A stretch of DNA of 64,000 bases from Brevinema_A sp051647245 (GTDB lineage Bacteria > Spirochaetota > Brevinematia > Brevinematales > Brevinemataceae). Below the pieces are notes generated by a model. It was not told the origin of the DNA. It made no database searches and saw nothing but the letters and a program-made list of their open reading frames with translations. Positions within the stretch are counted from its first letter, which is position 1. Each line of letters opens with the position of its first letter. The DNA lies in the NCBI GenBank assembly GCA_051647245.1, contig JBOFDS010000008.1, forward strand, positions 146,198-210,197, written 5' to 3'. This document shows positions 52,053-60,350 of this stretch, piece after piece. The translations under genes were made by a program, and so were the position numbers.

Positions 52053-52820
52053 TTATAAAATAAAAGGAATAAGCGCTTTACGATCTTTTGGATAATCGGC
52101 AAATTTTTCTTTGTACCATTTATGAGAAGAAAATGCACGTGGTGCGAGATTTGCAACAGTCCAATAAAAAAATGCTAAACCAACTGGAGACCAAAGCATG
52201 ATCGCCCAACCAAGCCAAATTGTCATTTCTCCAAGATAATTAGGACAAGAAACAAAACGGAACATTCCACCATAAGGGATCTTGTATTCTGTTTCGCCTG
52301 GTTTTTTCAAGGAACGAAGAATGTTATCTGATTGTCTATTAATAAAAGTACCAATGAAAAATACGACTACACCAACAATGAAATGCCAAGAAGTGAGGTA
52401 TCCGCTAGCGTAGAGATCTTTTGGTGCATAAATATAAACCCAACTTGCTTGGAAATAGGTGTTGACTAATTGAAAGATTAATGCTGACATCATCAAGGCC
52501 ACAGGCATACGTTTTTTGTTTGGAGCTTTAAAAGGATAAATAAAACTACGGTAGAAATAGTGAATCTGCCAAATCACAAATAAGATTATCGTTTCTTTTG
52601 TGAGAGTTTCTCTATTTAATAAGAGATAGACTAAAAAGATAATAGAAGATGGAGACTCCATTAAGACCCAACCCCAACGATCAGGTAATGTCCAAGATCC
52701 CCATGCACTAGAAACGTGTTTTCCATAAGGAGCAGTGATTCGTCCAAAAATCATCAAAGCAAGAACAACAAAGGAACTATAAAAAAATATTTGGAATGCT
52801 AATTCATGAATCGCAGGCAT
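52053..52820 (-). CDS. Steroid 5-alpha-reductase-like membrane protein
   Basis: 255 aa with six helices. It matches the 3-oxo-5-alpha-steroid 4-dehydrogenase family: TAPYGKHVSSAWG and WGWVLMESPSS at the start, FYRSFIYPFKA in the middle, and YKIPYGGMFRFVSCPNYLGE then AFSSHKWYKEKFADYPKDRK at the end. Eukaryotic members reduce a C=C bond with NADPH; the bacterial substrate is unknown. RBS TAGGAG. Probably co-transcribed with the upstream outer-membrane protein gene. Confidence 0.82.
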   Translation of the reverse strand: MPAIHELAFQIFFYSSFVVLALMIFGRITAPYGKHVSSAWGSWTLPDRWGWVLMESPSSIIFLVYLLLNRETLTKETIILFVIWQIHYFYRSFIYPFKAPNKKRMPVALMMSALIFQLVNTYFQASWVYIYAPKDLYASGYLTSWHFIVGVVVFFIGTFINRQSDNILRSLKKPGETEYKIPYGGMFRFVSCPNYLGEMTIWLGWAIMLWSPVGLAFFYWTVANLAPRAFSSHKWYKEKFADYPKDRKALIPFIL

Positions 52821-52861
52821 AAAAACTCCTAAACTTAAAATATCATTATTTGAATTTATCG

Positions 52862-53503
52862 TTAAAAACGGAATCCAAGAGAAATCATAGGATGAAATCC
52901 ATTGAATACGTTACTTTCTTCTCCTGTAGCGGAAACAGAATAGCTTGCGCCAATATCCAACCACAAAAATGGAAACATAAATCTCAATCCGAGACCAGCA
53001 ACAAAAGGAATATCGGAAGTACTAACAAAGGCAAATTGTACCTGAGCAAAGACTGATAACTCAAAAAATTGCATAGAATAGAAAGAGTATCCCGTCATAA
53101 TTTTAAACCCAACAAAAGGATTTAGTGGAGTGGCTGTATAATAATTTTCGGATGGCTTTGTAGGGAAGAAAGTGAGATTAAGCTCAAGATGTCCCCACCA
53201 CTCTGGAATAAAATATTTAAGAATACCAAAACTTGCCTGATAAGGAGCCAAACCACCTGATAAAGTAAAATAAGGATTGCCTTTATTTGGGATGGATTTT
53301 TCTTTTTTAACTGCTTCTGTACTTGCATTAATTTGGAGTTTATCTGGCACGTCGATTTTTGCTTCTTTTTCGGTTTTAGGTAAAGGGGGTAAAGCAACCT
53401 CATCCATTTCTTGTTGGATTTTTTGTTCTTTTGTGCTAGAAGAAGTTTGAGCGAAAATATCTTGCGCAAAAAATAAGATAATAAGTAAGCCAATTTTTCT
53501 CAT
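52862..53503 (-). CDS. Outer-membrane beta-barrel-like protein
   Basis: 213 aa: signal peptide to ~18 (IFAQT), a charged linker of ~65 residues (Lys/Glu/Pro-rich), then alternating strands ending in aromatic Phe at the C-terminus (MISLGFRF), the usual ending of outer-membrane barrels. Strands include NPYFTLSGGLAPYQASFGIL and FVAGLGLRFMFPFLWLDIGA. Probably a small outer-membrane protein. Unknown function. Confidence 0.68.
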   Translation of the reverse strand: MRKIGLLIILFFAQDIFAQTSSSTKEQKIQQEMDEVALPPLPKTEKEAKIDVPDKLQINASTEAVKKEKSIPNKGNPYFTLSGGLAPYQASFGILKYFIPEWWGHLELNLTFFPTKPSENYYTATPLNPFVGFKIMTGYSFYSMQFFELSVFAQVQFAFVSTSDIPFVAGLGLRFMFPFLWLDIGASYSVSATGEESNVFNGFHPMISLGFRF

Positions 53504-53547
53504 ACAGCACTCCTAGAAATTTATTTGATCAACTCAAACACCTTCCT

Positions 53548-53576
53548 ATTATAGTACAGAACGCGCAAAAAATCAA
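53548..53576 (-). promoter_or_regulatory. Sigma-70 promoter of the barrel-like / reductase-like unit
   Basis: TTGATT (53571-53576) and TATAAT (53548-53553), 17 bases apart, 44 bases before the ATG at 53503. Confidence 0.62.
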
Positions 53577-53634
53577 TATTTTCCTTGAATTCACGTAAAT
53601 TGCCCAACAAATTATAGAAAATTTTCAAAAACTA

Positions 53635-53643
53635 TGATATAAT
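53635..53643 (+). promoter_or_regulatory. Extended -10 promoter of the epimerase-like gene
   Basis: TG-A-TATAAT (53635-53643) 36 bases before the ATG. The -35 is weak, as often with an extended -10. Confidence 0.5.
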
Positions 53644-53679
53644 AGAAGACAACTCAGAAAATAATAACAGGAGTGTACT

Positions 53680-54684
53680 ATGGTTGTTGTAACAGGTGCA
53701 ACTGGGCATATTGGTAACGTTTTAGTACGTGAATTGCTCAAAAAAGGCGAAACCGTTCGTGTTTTGGTTAGACCAGGGTCAACAGAGATCCCTTTAGATG
53801 GATTGAATGTTGAAAAAGTATACGGCGATATCCGTAACAAAGAAGATCTCAAAAAAGCGTTTGAAGGAGCAAGTGTTGTCTATCATCTTGCTGCGATTAT
53901 ATCTATTTTCCCAGGAATCAATCCTGAACTTGCTGAAGTTAACGTCAATGGAACTATTAACGTTGCCGAAGTATGTTCAGAGCTTAATATTCCAAAACTC
54001 GTCTACACAAGCTCTGTGCATGCGATTGCAGATCATCCCCATGGACAAGCTATCACTGAAGAAGTGGAAATCTGTGAAAAAAGAGCTATTGGTAAATATG
54101 GCCGTACCAAGGCAGCAGCTACACTTGCTGTACTAGATATGGTCAAAAACAAAGGCTTAAATGCCGTTATCGTGCAACCAGCTGGTGTAATTGGGCCTTT
54201 TGACTTTATGCCTTCTCAATTAGGAATTGTATATAGCATGTTGATGGGTGGTCTTCCTATCGGAATGGACGGGATCTACAACTACGTAGACGTTCGTGAT
54301 GTCGTGAATGGCATCATGCTCGCTGCAGAAAAAGGACGCATCGGAGAACGTTATATTCTTTCTGGGCATCTCCTCTCCGTGGCTGATAAGAAAAAAATGG
54401 TCGACAAAGTCCTCGGAAGGAAAGGATTTTATGTTTCTGCTCCGAAGTTTCTTTGTTATGTTGGGGCGTTTTTCTTGTCTCCATTATACAAGCCTTTTAA
54501 TCTGATCCCTATCTTGACTTATGAATCTTTAGAAATCCTCTTCTCCAACGCAGATCTCAAGTACGATAAAGCTGCGAAAGAGCTTGGTTATACGGTTCGT
54601 CCTTATGAAGAAACTGTTACTGATCTTGTCGCTTGGACCAAAGAAAATGGCAAACTCTGGAAAGAAACCAAACACAAAATCTAA
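53680..54684 (+). CDS. NAD(P)-dependent epimerase/dehydratase-like extended SDR
   Basis: 334 aa. Rossmann motif VTGATGHIGNVLVRELL, DIRNKEDLKKAFEGASVVYH with the NN-type LAA, catalytic Tyr-x-x-x-Lys in KYGRTKAAA, and QPAGVIGPFDF. The family works on nucleotide sugars, flavonoids or sterol-like substrates; the substrate here is open. It lies near a steroid-reductase-like gene on the other strand, which may be coincidence. RBS AGGAG. Monocistronic. Confidence 0.85.
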   Translation: MVVVTGATGHIGNVLVRELLKKGETVRVLVRPGSTEIPLDGLNVEKVYGDIRNKEDLKKAFEGASVVYHLAAIISIFPGINPELAEVNVNGTINVAEVCSELNIPKLVYTSSVHAIADHPHGQAITEEVEICEKRAIGKYGRTKAAATLAVLDMVKNKGLNAVIVQPAGVIGPFDFMPSQLGIVYSMLMGGLPIGMDGIYNYVDVRDVVNGIMLAAEKGRIGERYILSGHLLSVADKKKMVDKVLGRKGFYVSAPKFLCYVGAFFLSPLYKPFNLIPILTYESLEILFSNADLKYDKAAKELGYTVRPYEETVTDLVAWTKENGKLWKETKHKI

Positions 54685-54686
54685 TC

Positions 54687-54714
54687 AAATCCCCTCTTTT
54701 GAGGGGATTTTGTT
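54687..54714 (+). terminator. Intrinsic terminator of the SDR gene
   Basis: Ten-base-pair stem AAATCCCCTC / GAGGGGATTT, loop TTTT, then TTGTTTT, three bases past the stop. Confidence 0.88.
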
Positions 54715-54757
54715 TTGAACGGTATTTGATTTACTTTTAAAAGAAACATTTTTATAA

Positions 54758-54785
54758 TTGATGTACATAAAAATCTTAGTAAAAT
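54758..54785 (+). promoter_or_regulatory. Sigma-70-like promoter of the DUF305 gene
   Basis: TTGATG (54758-54763) and TAAAAT (54780-54785), 16 bases apart, 59 bases before the ATG. Confidence 0.45.
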
Positions 54786-54844
54786 AGAATCTTTTTGTAT
54801 AAAAAAAGACTTATATACAAAAGAACCTAAAAAGGAGTCCGAAA

Positions 54845-55453
54845 ATGAAAATACAGCTTTTATTATTGTTAGTTACAAGCACCCTAAGTGCTCAAAATAT
54901 GCATCATGATCACGCAGCGATGATGGAGGGAAATAAAATCCTCGGAATGATGCACGAAGATATGATGAATAGCAAGTTTGAAGAGGGAGCAAATTTAGAA
55001 TTGAATTTTATTCAAAATATGATTCCACATCATATAGGCGCAATCAAATCAGCAAAAGCTCTTCTCCCACAAACTAAAAATGCAGAACTATTAACCCTTC
55101 TCTCAAATATTATTAGTTCTCAAGAAAAAGAAGTGAAAGAATTCACTGAGCTTGTAAAAAAACTCAAAGCACAAACACCTGCACACACACAAGAGCAAAT
55201 CAACACCTATAACACAGCTTCCAAAAAGAACATGGAAAAAATGATGAAAGATATGATGGCTGCTCCTAAAGACACAAGCGAAAAAGCATTCTTACACGGA
55301 ATGGTCGCACATCATACGGCAGCAGTTGTTGATGCGAAACTTATCCTAAATGTTACAAAAAATCCTGAAGTGAAAAAAATCGCTGAAGATATTGTTAATG
55401 CTCAAGAGTCCGAAATCACATTAATGAAAAGACTTATAACAGAAATTAAATAG
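54845..55453 (+). CDS. DUF305-family periplasmic protein
   Basis: 202 aa with a signal peptide (~17 residues, LSAQN). Two DUF305 four-helix halves carry MIPHHIGAIKSAKALL and MVAHHTAAVVDAKLIL; the N-terminus is His/Met-rich (MHHDHAAMM). Such proteins bind metals, often copper, in the periplasm. No copper ATPase or sensor gene lies nearby. RBS AAGGAG. Monocistronic, closed by a strong GC-rich terminator. Confidence 0.87.
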   Translation: MKIQLLLLLVTSTLSAQNMHHDHAAMMEGNKILGMMHEDMMNSKFEEGANLELNFIQNMIPHHIGAIKSAKALLPQTKNAELLTLLSNIISSQEKEVKEFTELVKKLKAQTPAHTQEQINTYNTASKKNMEKMMKDMMAAPKDTSEKAFLHGMVAHHTAAVVDAKLILNVTKNPEVKKIAEDIVNAQESEITLMKRLITEIK

Positions 55454-55458
55454 CATCC

Positions 55459-55486
55459 ACCCCCTCTATGAGGGGGTTCTTTTTTG
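55459..55486 (+). terminator. Intrinsic terminator of the DUF305 gene
   Basis: Stem ACCCCCTC / GAGGGGGT, loop TAT, then TCTTTTTT. Confidence 0.88.
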
Positions 55487-55513
55487 CAAATATTTAAAAT
55501 TCTTTTTTGCAAA
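55477..55513 (+). repeat. 14-base direct repeat before the TDT transporter gene
   Basis: TTCTTTTTTGCAAA occurs exactly at 55477-55490 and 55500-55513, period 23 bases. The second copy covers the -35 (TTGCAA) of the transporter promoter. Confidence 0.6.
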
Positions 55514-55534
55514 AAAATCAAAATACGTTATAAT
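55507..55534 (+). promoter_or_regulatory. Sigma-70-like promoter of the TDT transporter gene
   Basis: TTGCAA (55507-55512) and TATAAT (55529-55534), 16 bases apart, 26 bases before the ATG. Confidence 0.55.
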
Positions 55535-55560
55535 AAGAAATATTAAAACGAGGTGTTACG

Positions 55561-56508
55561 ATGCAAAGAATTGAAAAACTCCCTATAGGATTTTTGGCAA
55601 CATGGTTAGGATTTACGACCTTATCCAATATTTATACAATTCTTGGTTATAAATCTTTGGGCTTTATCGCTATGTATGTGGGTCTTTTTGTCCTATTGAT
55701 GAAATTAATCAAATTTATTTTCTTTATGAAACAATGTAAAGAAGAATACCAAAATGCTGTATTAGCAAGTTTATACCCTATTTGGGGTATGTTAATTATG
55801 TTGATAGGAAGTTATTTTGTCAAAGACAATTATGCATTTGGGAAAACTCTTTGGTCTATTGGATTTATTTTTCATGCGATATTTATTGTTGTTTTCACGA
55901 TCAAACATGTTTTCCGCAATTTTAATTACCATACCTTTTTCCCATCATGGTTTGTGACTTATTTTGGTATTTTGGTTGGAACCGTCACGGGAACAGAAAT
56001 GAACATCCCAAAGCCTCTAGTAGATGCTTTAATGATCTACGGATTCGTTTTGTTTCCAGCCCTTTATATTCCTATGATTGTTAGAGTTCGTTTACATAAA
56101 ATCCCTGATGCTTTTGTTCATACAAAAGGCATTTTCATGGCACCTATTTCTCTTGTAATTATTTCTTATATCAATTTTGGTTATGCTGAACAAAATGTAT
56201 TAATCCTCAAATTATTAGCTCTAGCGTTGCTCCTTGCCATCATCGCCATTCTCTCTCAAACACACATGTTCTTCAAACATCCTTTCACCCCTTCTTTTGC
56301 TGGATTGACCTTCCCTATGGCAATTTCTACACTAGCAATGATTCGTTTGGAGCAGTTTTTTGCTGGCACATATATTGCAGAGATTGCGCATTTTGTTGTA
56401 GGAATTATGCTCTTTATGACAACATCATTTATTGGCTCCATCCTATTCAAATTTTTAGGGGTTGTAGTAGTACATCCTAAACACCATGAATCAAACACAC
56501 AAAAATAA
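55561..56508 (+). CDS. TDT / TehA-SLAC1-family transporter
   Basis: 315 aa with ten helices. Begins with EKLPIGFLATWLGFTTLSNI, the typical first helix of TDT proteins, and has HTFFPSWFVTYFGILVGTVTG and GLTFPMAISTLAM, which match helices of the TehA/SLAC1 fold. Members transport malate, sulfite, tellurite or act as anion channels. The substrate is unknown. It has its own promoter with a direct repeat; no terminator is seen before the beta-lactamase gene. Confidence 0.78.
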   Translation: MQRIEKLPIGFLATWLGFTTLSNIYTILGYKSLGFIAMYVGLFVLLMKLIKFIFFMKQCKEEYQNAVLASLYPIWGMLIMLIGSYFVKDNYAFGKTLWSIGFIFHAIFIVVFTIKHVFRNFNYHTFFPSWFVTYFGILVGTVTGTEMNIPKPLVDALMIYGFVLFPALYIPMIVRVRLHKIPDAFVHTKGIFMAPISLVIISYINFGYAEQNVLILKLLALALLLAIIAILSQTHMFFKHPFTPSFAGLTFPMAISTLAMIRLEQFFAGTYIAEIAHFVVGIMLFMTTSFIGSILFKFLGVVVVHPKHHESNTQK

Positions 56509-56528
56509 AGAAATAGTCTGTATTTCGA

Positions 56529-56557
56529 TTGATTTTACGGTGCTTTTTAGTTATAAT
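56529..56557 (+). promoter_or_regulatory. Sigma-70 promoter of the class D beta-lactamase gene
   Basis: TTGATT (56529-56534) and TATAAT (56552-56557), 17 bases apart, 40 bases before the ATG. Confidence 0.65.
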
Positions 56558-56597
56558 TAAGTATGAAATTAATACTTCTTATTGATAGGAAACTCGT

Positions 56598-57461
56598 ATG
56601 AAAATATTTCACTTTATAATTGCACCACTCCTTGTTTTATCATCTTGTGTTAGTGCAGAATCAACCACGGCTGTTGAAGAAGAAAAATGGATCGAACAGG
56701 CATTTGTCAATTATCAATTATCTAATGAGGCAACTTTTGTCCTGTACGACCCTGAAACTGATAGCAAAATGGTCTACAATCAAAAAAGATCCAAAGAAAG
56801 ATTCATTCCTGGTTCTACTTTTAAATTTGTAAACGCAACCATTGCCCTCTCCGAAAATATTGTCAAAGATATTGATGAAGTATTCTATGAATACAAAGGT
56901 GAAGACGTTTTCTTGGCTCAATGGACAAACAATATGAACCTCAGACAAGCTTTTAAATCATCAAATGTTCCTGCCTTTCAACAGCTTGCAAAAAAGATCG
57001 GTATGTCCCGTATGAATGACTATATCACAAAATATGAATACGGCAACCAAAATATTGGAACAATTGTGAATTCATTTTGGCTTGAGGGTCCACTGATGAT
57101 CAGTGCTCAAGGACAAACCAAATGGCTCGCAAAATTAGCTAGTGGATCTCTCACCACACCTGAAGTACTAGAACAAATTAAAGAAATTTCCTATATCGAA
57201 AATATCGAAGATGACTGGAAACTCTATGGGAAAACAGGTTGGGCGAAAGAAATTGGTTGGTTTGTTGGTTGGATAGAACGAGATGATAAATTCTTAACTT
57301 TTGCAATTAATATTGATATATCTGATTATAATTTACTCCCAATTCGTGAATCTATTGCTAAAGAAATCTTAAAAACCTATATCGAAACTGTTGACATGCC
57401 AGAAGACGAATTTTATTCTTCTAAAAACTTTAAAAACAAAAAATCAAAAAACACTCTATAA
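56598..57461 (+). CDS. bla: Class D (OXA-type) beta-lactamase, predicted lipoprotein
   Basis: 287 aa. The signal ends in the lipobox-like LSSC (Cys17). All class D landmarks are present in order: active site Ser73-Thr-Phe-Lys76, Ser122-x-Val124, Tyr148-Gly-Asn150, Trp161-Leu-Glu-Gly, and Lys212-Thr-Gly214. It should hydrolyse penicillins by the carbamylated-Lys mechanism in the periplasm; activity range cannot be predicted. Intrinsic chromosomal OXA enzymes are known in Brachyspira. Base composition matches the neighbours and no mobile element is adjacent, so it appears resident. The stop lies inside the terminator stem. Confidence 0.92.
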   Translation: MKIFHFIIAPLLVLSSCVSAESTTAVEEEKWIEQAFVNYQLSNEATFVLYDPETDSKMVYNQKRSKERFIPGSTFKFVNATIALSENIVKDIDEVFYEYKGEDVFLAQWTNNMNLRQAFKSSNVPAFQQLAKKIGMSRMNDYITKYEYGNQNIGTIVNSFWLEGPLMISAQGQTKWLAKLASGSLTTPEVLEQIKEISYIENIEDDWKLYGKTGWAKEIGWFVGWIERDDKFLTFAINIDISDYNLLPIRESIAKEILKTYIETVDMPEDEFYSSKNFKNKKSKNTL

Positions 57462-57476
57462 AAGAGTGTTTTTTTG
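57447..57476. terminator. Bidirectional terminator between bla and ogt
   Basis: Stem AAACACTCT / AGAGTGTTT, loop ATAAA, T7 after on plus; A-run before gives T on minus. Contains the bla stop codon. Confidence 0.83.
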
Positions 57477-57478
57477 TT

Positions 57479-57934
57479 TTAAAGACCTTCAAAGCTTAAC
57501 AGCGATTCTTTTTTATCAAGTCCACCATTATATCCAGCCATCGATCCAGACTTCGCTATTACTCGATGACAGGGAACAATAATTGCAAATTGATTTTTAT
57601 TATTTGCTGAGCCAACAGCTCTGTAAGCATTATTATGCCCTATCTCCTCAGCGATTTCTTGATACGTTTTTGTCTCCCCAAATGGGATCTTCTGAAGAGC
57701 CTTCCAGACTTTTTCTTGAAAAACTGTCCCTTGAAACTTCACCGGCAAGTCAAAACTTCTTCTCTCTCCAGAAAAATATTCCAAGAGTTGTTTTTGGGCT
57801 TCTGATAAAATAGGATTCATTGATATCGATGAAGAATGTTGTTCTACAAACTCCACCTTCAATAGGGCTTCGTCATTAGCTTCCAAATAAATCATTCCTA
57901 AGGGAGAGTCAAAATAAGTAGAAGAGATTTTCAT
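57479..57934 (-). CDS. ogt: Methylated-DNA-protein cysteine methyltransferase (O6-alkylguanine repair)
   Basis: 151 aa. Acceptor motif PCHRV (121-125, Cys122) and the helix-turn-helix stretch FQEKVWKALQKIPFGETKTY, then YRAVGSANNKN. It takes alkyl groups from O6 of guanine onto its cysteine and is used once. Its start codon shares one base with the stop of the upstream membrane-protein gene. Confidence 0.95.
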   Translation of the reverse strand: MKISSTYFDSPLGMIYLEANDEALLKVEFVEQHSSSISMNPILSEAQKQLLEYFSGERRSFDLPVKFQGTVFQEKVWKALQKIPFGETKTYQEIAEEIGHNNAYRAVGSANNKNQFAIIVPCHRVIAKSGSMAGYNGGLDKKESLLSFEGL

Positions 57935-59256
57935 TAGATACCTTCAAACGTAACATGAGGATATTTTAAGGGCAGACCGCCACCAAATTTAATAATTGTA
58001 ACATTACCAAGTTTGGCAGTAGGTAATTTGGTAATCTTATCAATTTTCCCTTCTTCTAAATCTTTCACAAGAGCTAAATATTCTTGTTTTGCATCAAAGA
58101 TCGGTTTGATTTGAATTCCTTGTCCTATAAACACAGTGAGGAAAAAGATCGTAGCTAGGATAGTTTGTAATTTGATACTTTTTGTTTCGATAAAATAATA
58201 AAACGCAATGGTTAAAGAAAGATACAAGAAAAATTTGCTGAATTCCACGGGAACACTGTGATACATTGGACTTGCGCTCATCACAAGAACCGTAGCCCAT
58301 GCAAAGGCAAAAAACAAGAAAGAATTGAGAATGCGTGGATCAAAGAAATTCTTAATGCGACGGAAATTCAAAATATTGAATAGTAAAATCAAAAGTTGAA
58401 TATACCAAGATGTAGGCACAAATCCAGGCCCTGAATACCAACGGGAAGTCGTATAGAAAGCATGGCGGATAAAAGCATAGATATATTTTTTGAAGCCTAA
58501 CTCTGTCCAATTAATCGTCTGACCAAAAAACTCCCACTGGCTAGTATTCACATAAGTATCCAATCTCACTGCATTTCCTGGCGAAAGAAGAATAGCACTA
58601 AAACCAAGTAAAAAGAAAGGAAGAGAAAGCCAAAACCAAGACGGGATAGCTTTTTTATTGATTTTGAGAAGGATATAAACCAAGATCATAAAAGGAATTA
58701 CTGCAATCACCATTTCATGTAAAGAACCCGTAATAAAAGCGATTAACAAAAAGATTGGGAGATTGATTGTTGTTTTATCTTGAAAGAGATTGATATAATA
58801 TTGAAGAAAAATCAATAGAAAAATTGCCATAATATAGTAAGTAAATAAGGGTAAGGTTTCAAGACCATAGTACATCATAAAAGTCATTGTTGGAAACAGA
58901 GCATTGATAAAGAAGAAGAATCCCACCAAAATAAAGTCTTGTTTAGTAATAGTACGAGTCATAGAAGGTTTTATAACTTTGAAAGAAAAATAGAATAAAA
59001 AGAAAGTAATCAAAGCCTTAGATAGGACAAGAATACTAGAATGAGATTGTAAAGCCATACGAGCTAAAGTGTGTGTGAAAAATCTCCCATGCCAATTTAG
59101 AAATTCTTGATATTGAAGAACAAAGGGATTACCTTCTTTAGAATAGAGAATTTCATCCCATCCATGAAGAGGAAATAAAAAAGTTAGACCCAAAATATAA
59201 GCAAAAAGAATTCCATAAAAAATGAGAAAAGATTTGTTTTTCAGTCCATCTAGCAT
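57934..59256 (-). CDS. Polytopic membrane protein, possibly DUF6056/GT-C-like
   Basis: 440 aa with about ten helices. The first periplasmic loop has HGWDEILYSKEG and later WHGRFFTHTLARM, which resembles the W/D-x-D and GR motifs of GT-C or DUF6056 proteins. The C-terminal ~60 residues are soluble. A role in envelope sugar transfer is possible, with no direct support. RBS AAGGAG. Transcribed with ogt. Confidence 0.65.
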   Translation of the reverse strand: MLDGLKNKSFLIFYGILFAYILGLTFLFPLHGWDEILYSKEGNPFVLQYQEFLNWHGRFFTHTLARMALQSHSSILVLSKALITFFLFYFSFKVIKPSMTRTITKQDFILVGFFFFINALFPTMTFMMYYGLETLPLFTYYIMAIFLLIFLQYYINLFQDKTTINLPIFLLIAFITGSLHEMVIAVIPFMILVYILLKINKKAIPSWFWLSLPFFLLGFSAILLSPGNAVRLDTYVNTSQWEFFGQTINWTELGFKKYIYAFIRHAFYTTSRWYSGPGFVPTSWYIQLLILLFNILNFRRIKNFFDPRILNSFLFFAFAWATVLVMSASPMYHSVPVEFSKFFLYLSLTIAFYYFIETKSIKLQTILATIFFLTVFIGQGIQIKPIFDAKQEYLALVKDLEEGKIDKITKLPTAKLGNVTIIKFGGGLPLKYPHVTFEGI

Positions 59257-59279
59257 AAACTACTCCTTATTAAGGATTT

Positions 59280-59308
59280 ATTATAATATCTCAAAGATAA
59301 AAAGTCAA
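59280..59308 (-). promoter_or_regulatory. Sigma-70 promoter of the membrane protein-ogt unit
   Basis: TTGACT (59303-59308) and TATAAT (59280-59285), 17 bases apart, immediately downstream of the nrdF terminator. Confidence 0.7.
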
Positions 59309-59311
59309 TAC

Positions 59312-59340
59312 AAAAAAGACACCTTTAAGGGTGTCTTTTT
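59312..59340 (-). terminator. Intrinsic terminator of nrdIEF
   Basis: Stem AAAAAGACACC / GGTGTCTTTTT (loop about six bases), followed by TTTTTTG on the minus strand; two bases after the nrdF stop. Confidence 0.82.
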
Positions 59341-59342
59341 GA

Positions 59343-60329
59343 TTATAGGTCTAAATTAAAATCGCTGTCGTCGAGATGATCGATCTCAATCACTTTTTCG
59401 TAATTGGTAGATTTTTTGGAGAAGAAGTCATGCTGAGTGCTATTGACATCAATACCATTCAAAACAATAGGATTGATTTCTTTGATCTCAAATTCTTCTT
59501 CAAATCCAAGATTCATCAAGGCTTTATTGGCATTGTATTTGACATATTCAAGGACTTCATCCACAAGACCAATCTTCTCATAAATATCTTGAGCATATTT
59601 GCTTTCATTTTCGAAAAGATCGTAAAGAAGAACTTTTAGTTCATCACGGACGCTTTGTTGCTCTTCTTCTGTGAATTCTTTATAAAGCTCCTGCGCAAGT
59701 AAACCAACAAAGACACCGTGGATCGATTCATCAGCGATAATCTTTTTGATAATATCACTACTTGCGACCATTTGTCCCTGTCCAGCAAGCCAAAGTGGTA
59801 AGAAAAATCCACTATAAAAGAGATAGGTTTCTAAGAAAACAGAGGCACAAAGAGCCATATAAATATCTCTTTTGGAGGCATCAGGGCTATTGAGGGCTTG
59901 GTAGTAAGTGTCAATGCGTTTTGCTTTATATTGAAGTTCTGGATTTTGTTCCACCCATGAAAAGGTATCATCAATCTCAGCGGTCGTTGCAACAGTAGTA
60001 AAAATTGTCGAATAAGACTTAGCATGGATCGTTTCCATCATACACATATAGGATAAAACCGAACGGCACTGCAAAGAATCAATATGATCAATGATCTTTG
60101 GCATTCCTGTATGGCTTTGAATGGTATCAAGCAAGGTCAAACCACCAAGTACATAGAGATAAGCTTGTTTCATATTGGCGTCAAGGCTATTCCAACTATC
60201 AATATCTCTAGAAGGAATATATTCTGTATCAATCCAAAACTGGCGTAGATTTTGTTCCCAAAACATTTCAACATAGTCTGTTTCAAGGGAATTCCAATTC
60301 ACTGCCTTATAAGGGGTATTTTGTATCAT
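59343..60329 (-). CDS. nrdF: Class Ib ribonucleotide reductase beta subunit NrdF
   Basis: 328 aa. All metal ligands are visible: Asp68 (LTLLDTIQ), Glu99 and His102 (METIHAKSYS), Glu167, Glu201 and His204 (ADESIHG); the radical Tyr106 is present. Spacing matches E. coli NrdF shifted by one in the first half. The neighbouring nrdI marks this as class Ib, with a dimanganese- or diiron-tyrosyl radical. RBS CAGGAG. Confidence 0.95.
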   Translation of the reverse strand: MIQNTPYKAVNWNSLETDYVEMFWEQNLRQFWIDTEYIPSRDIDSWNSLDANMKQAYLYVLGGLTLLDTIQSHTGMPKIIDHIDSLQCRSVLSYMCMMETIHAKSYSTIFTTVATTAEIDDTFSWVEQNPELQYKAKRIDTYYQALNSPDASKRDIYMALCASVFLETYLFYSGFFLPLWLAGQGQMVASSDIIKKIIADESIHGVFVGLLAQELYKEFTEEEQQSVRDELKVLLYDLFENESKYAQDIYEKIGLVDEVLEYVKYNANKALMNLGFEEEFEIKEINPIVLNGIDVNSTQHDFFSKKSTNYEKVIEIDHLDDSDFNLDL

Positions 60330-60350
60330 GTTTTTTCTCCTGAAGAATCC

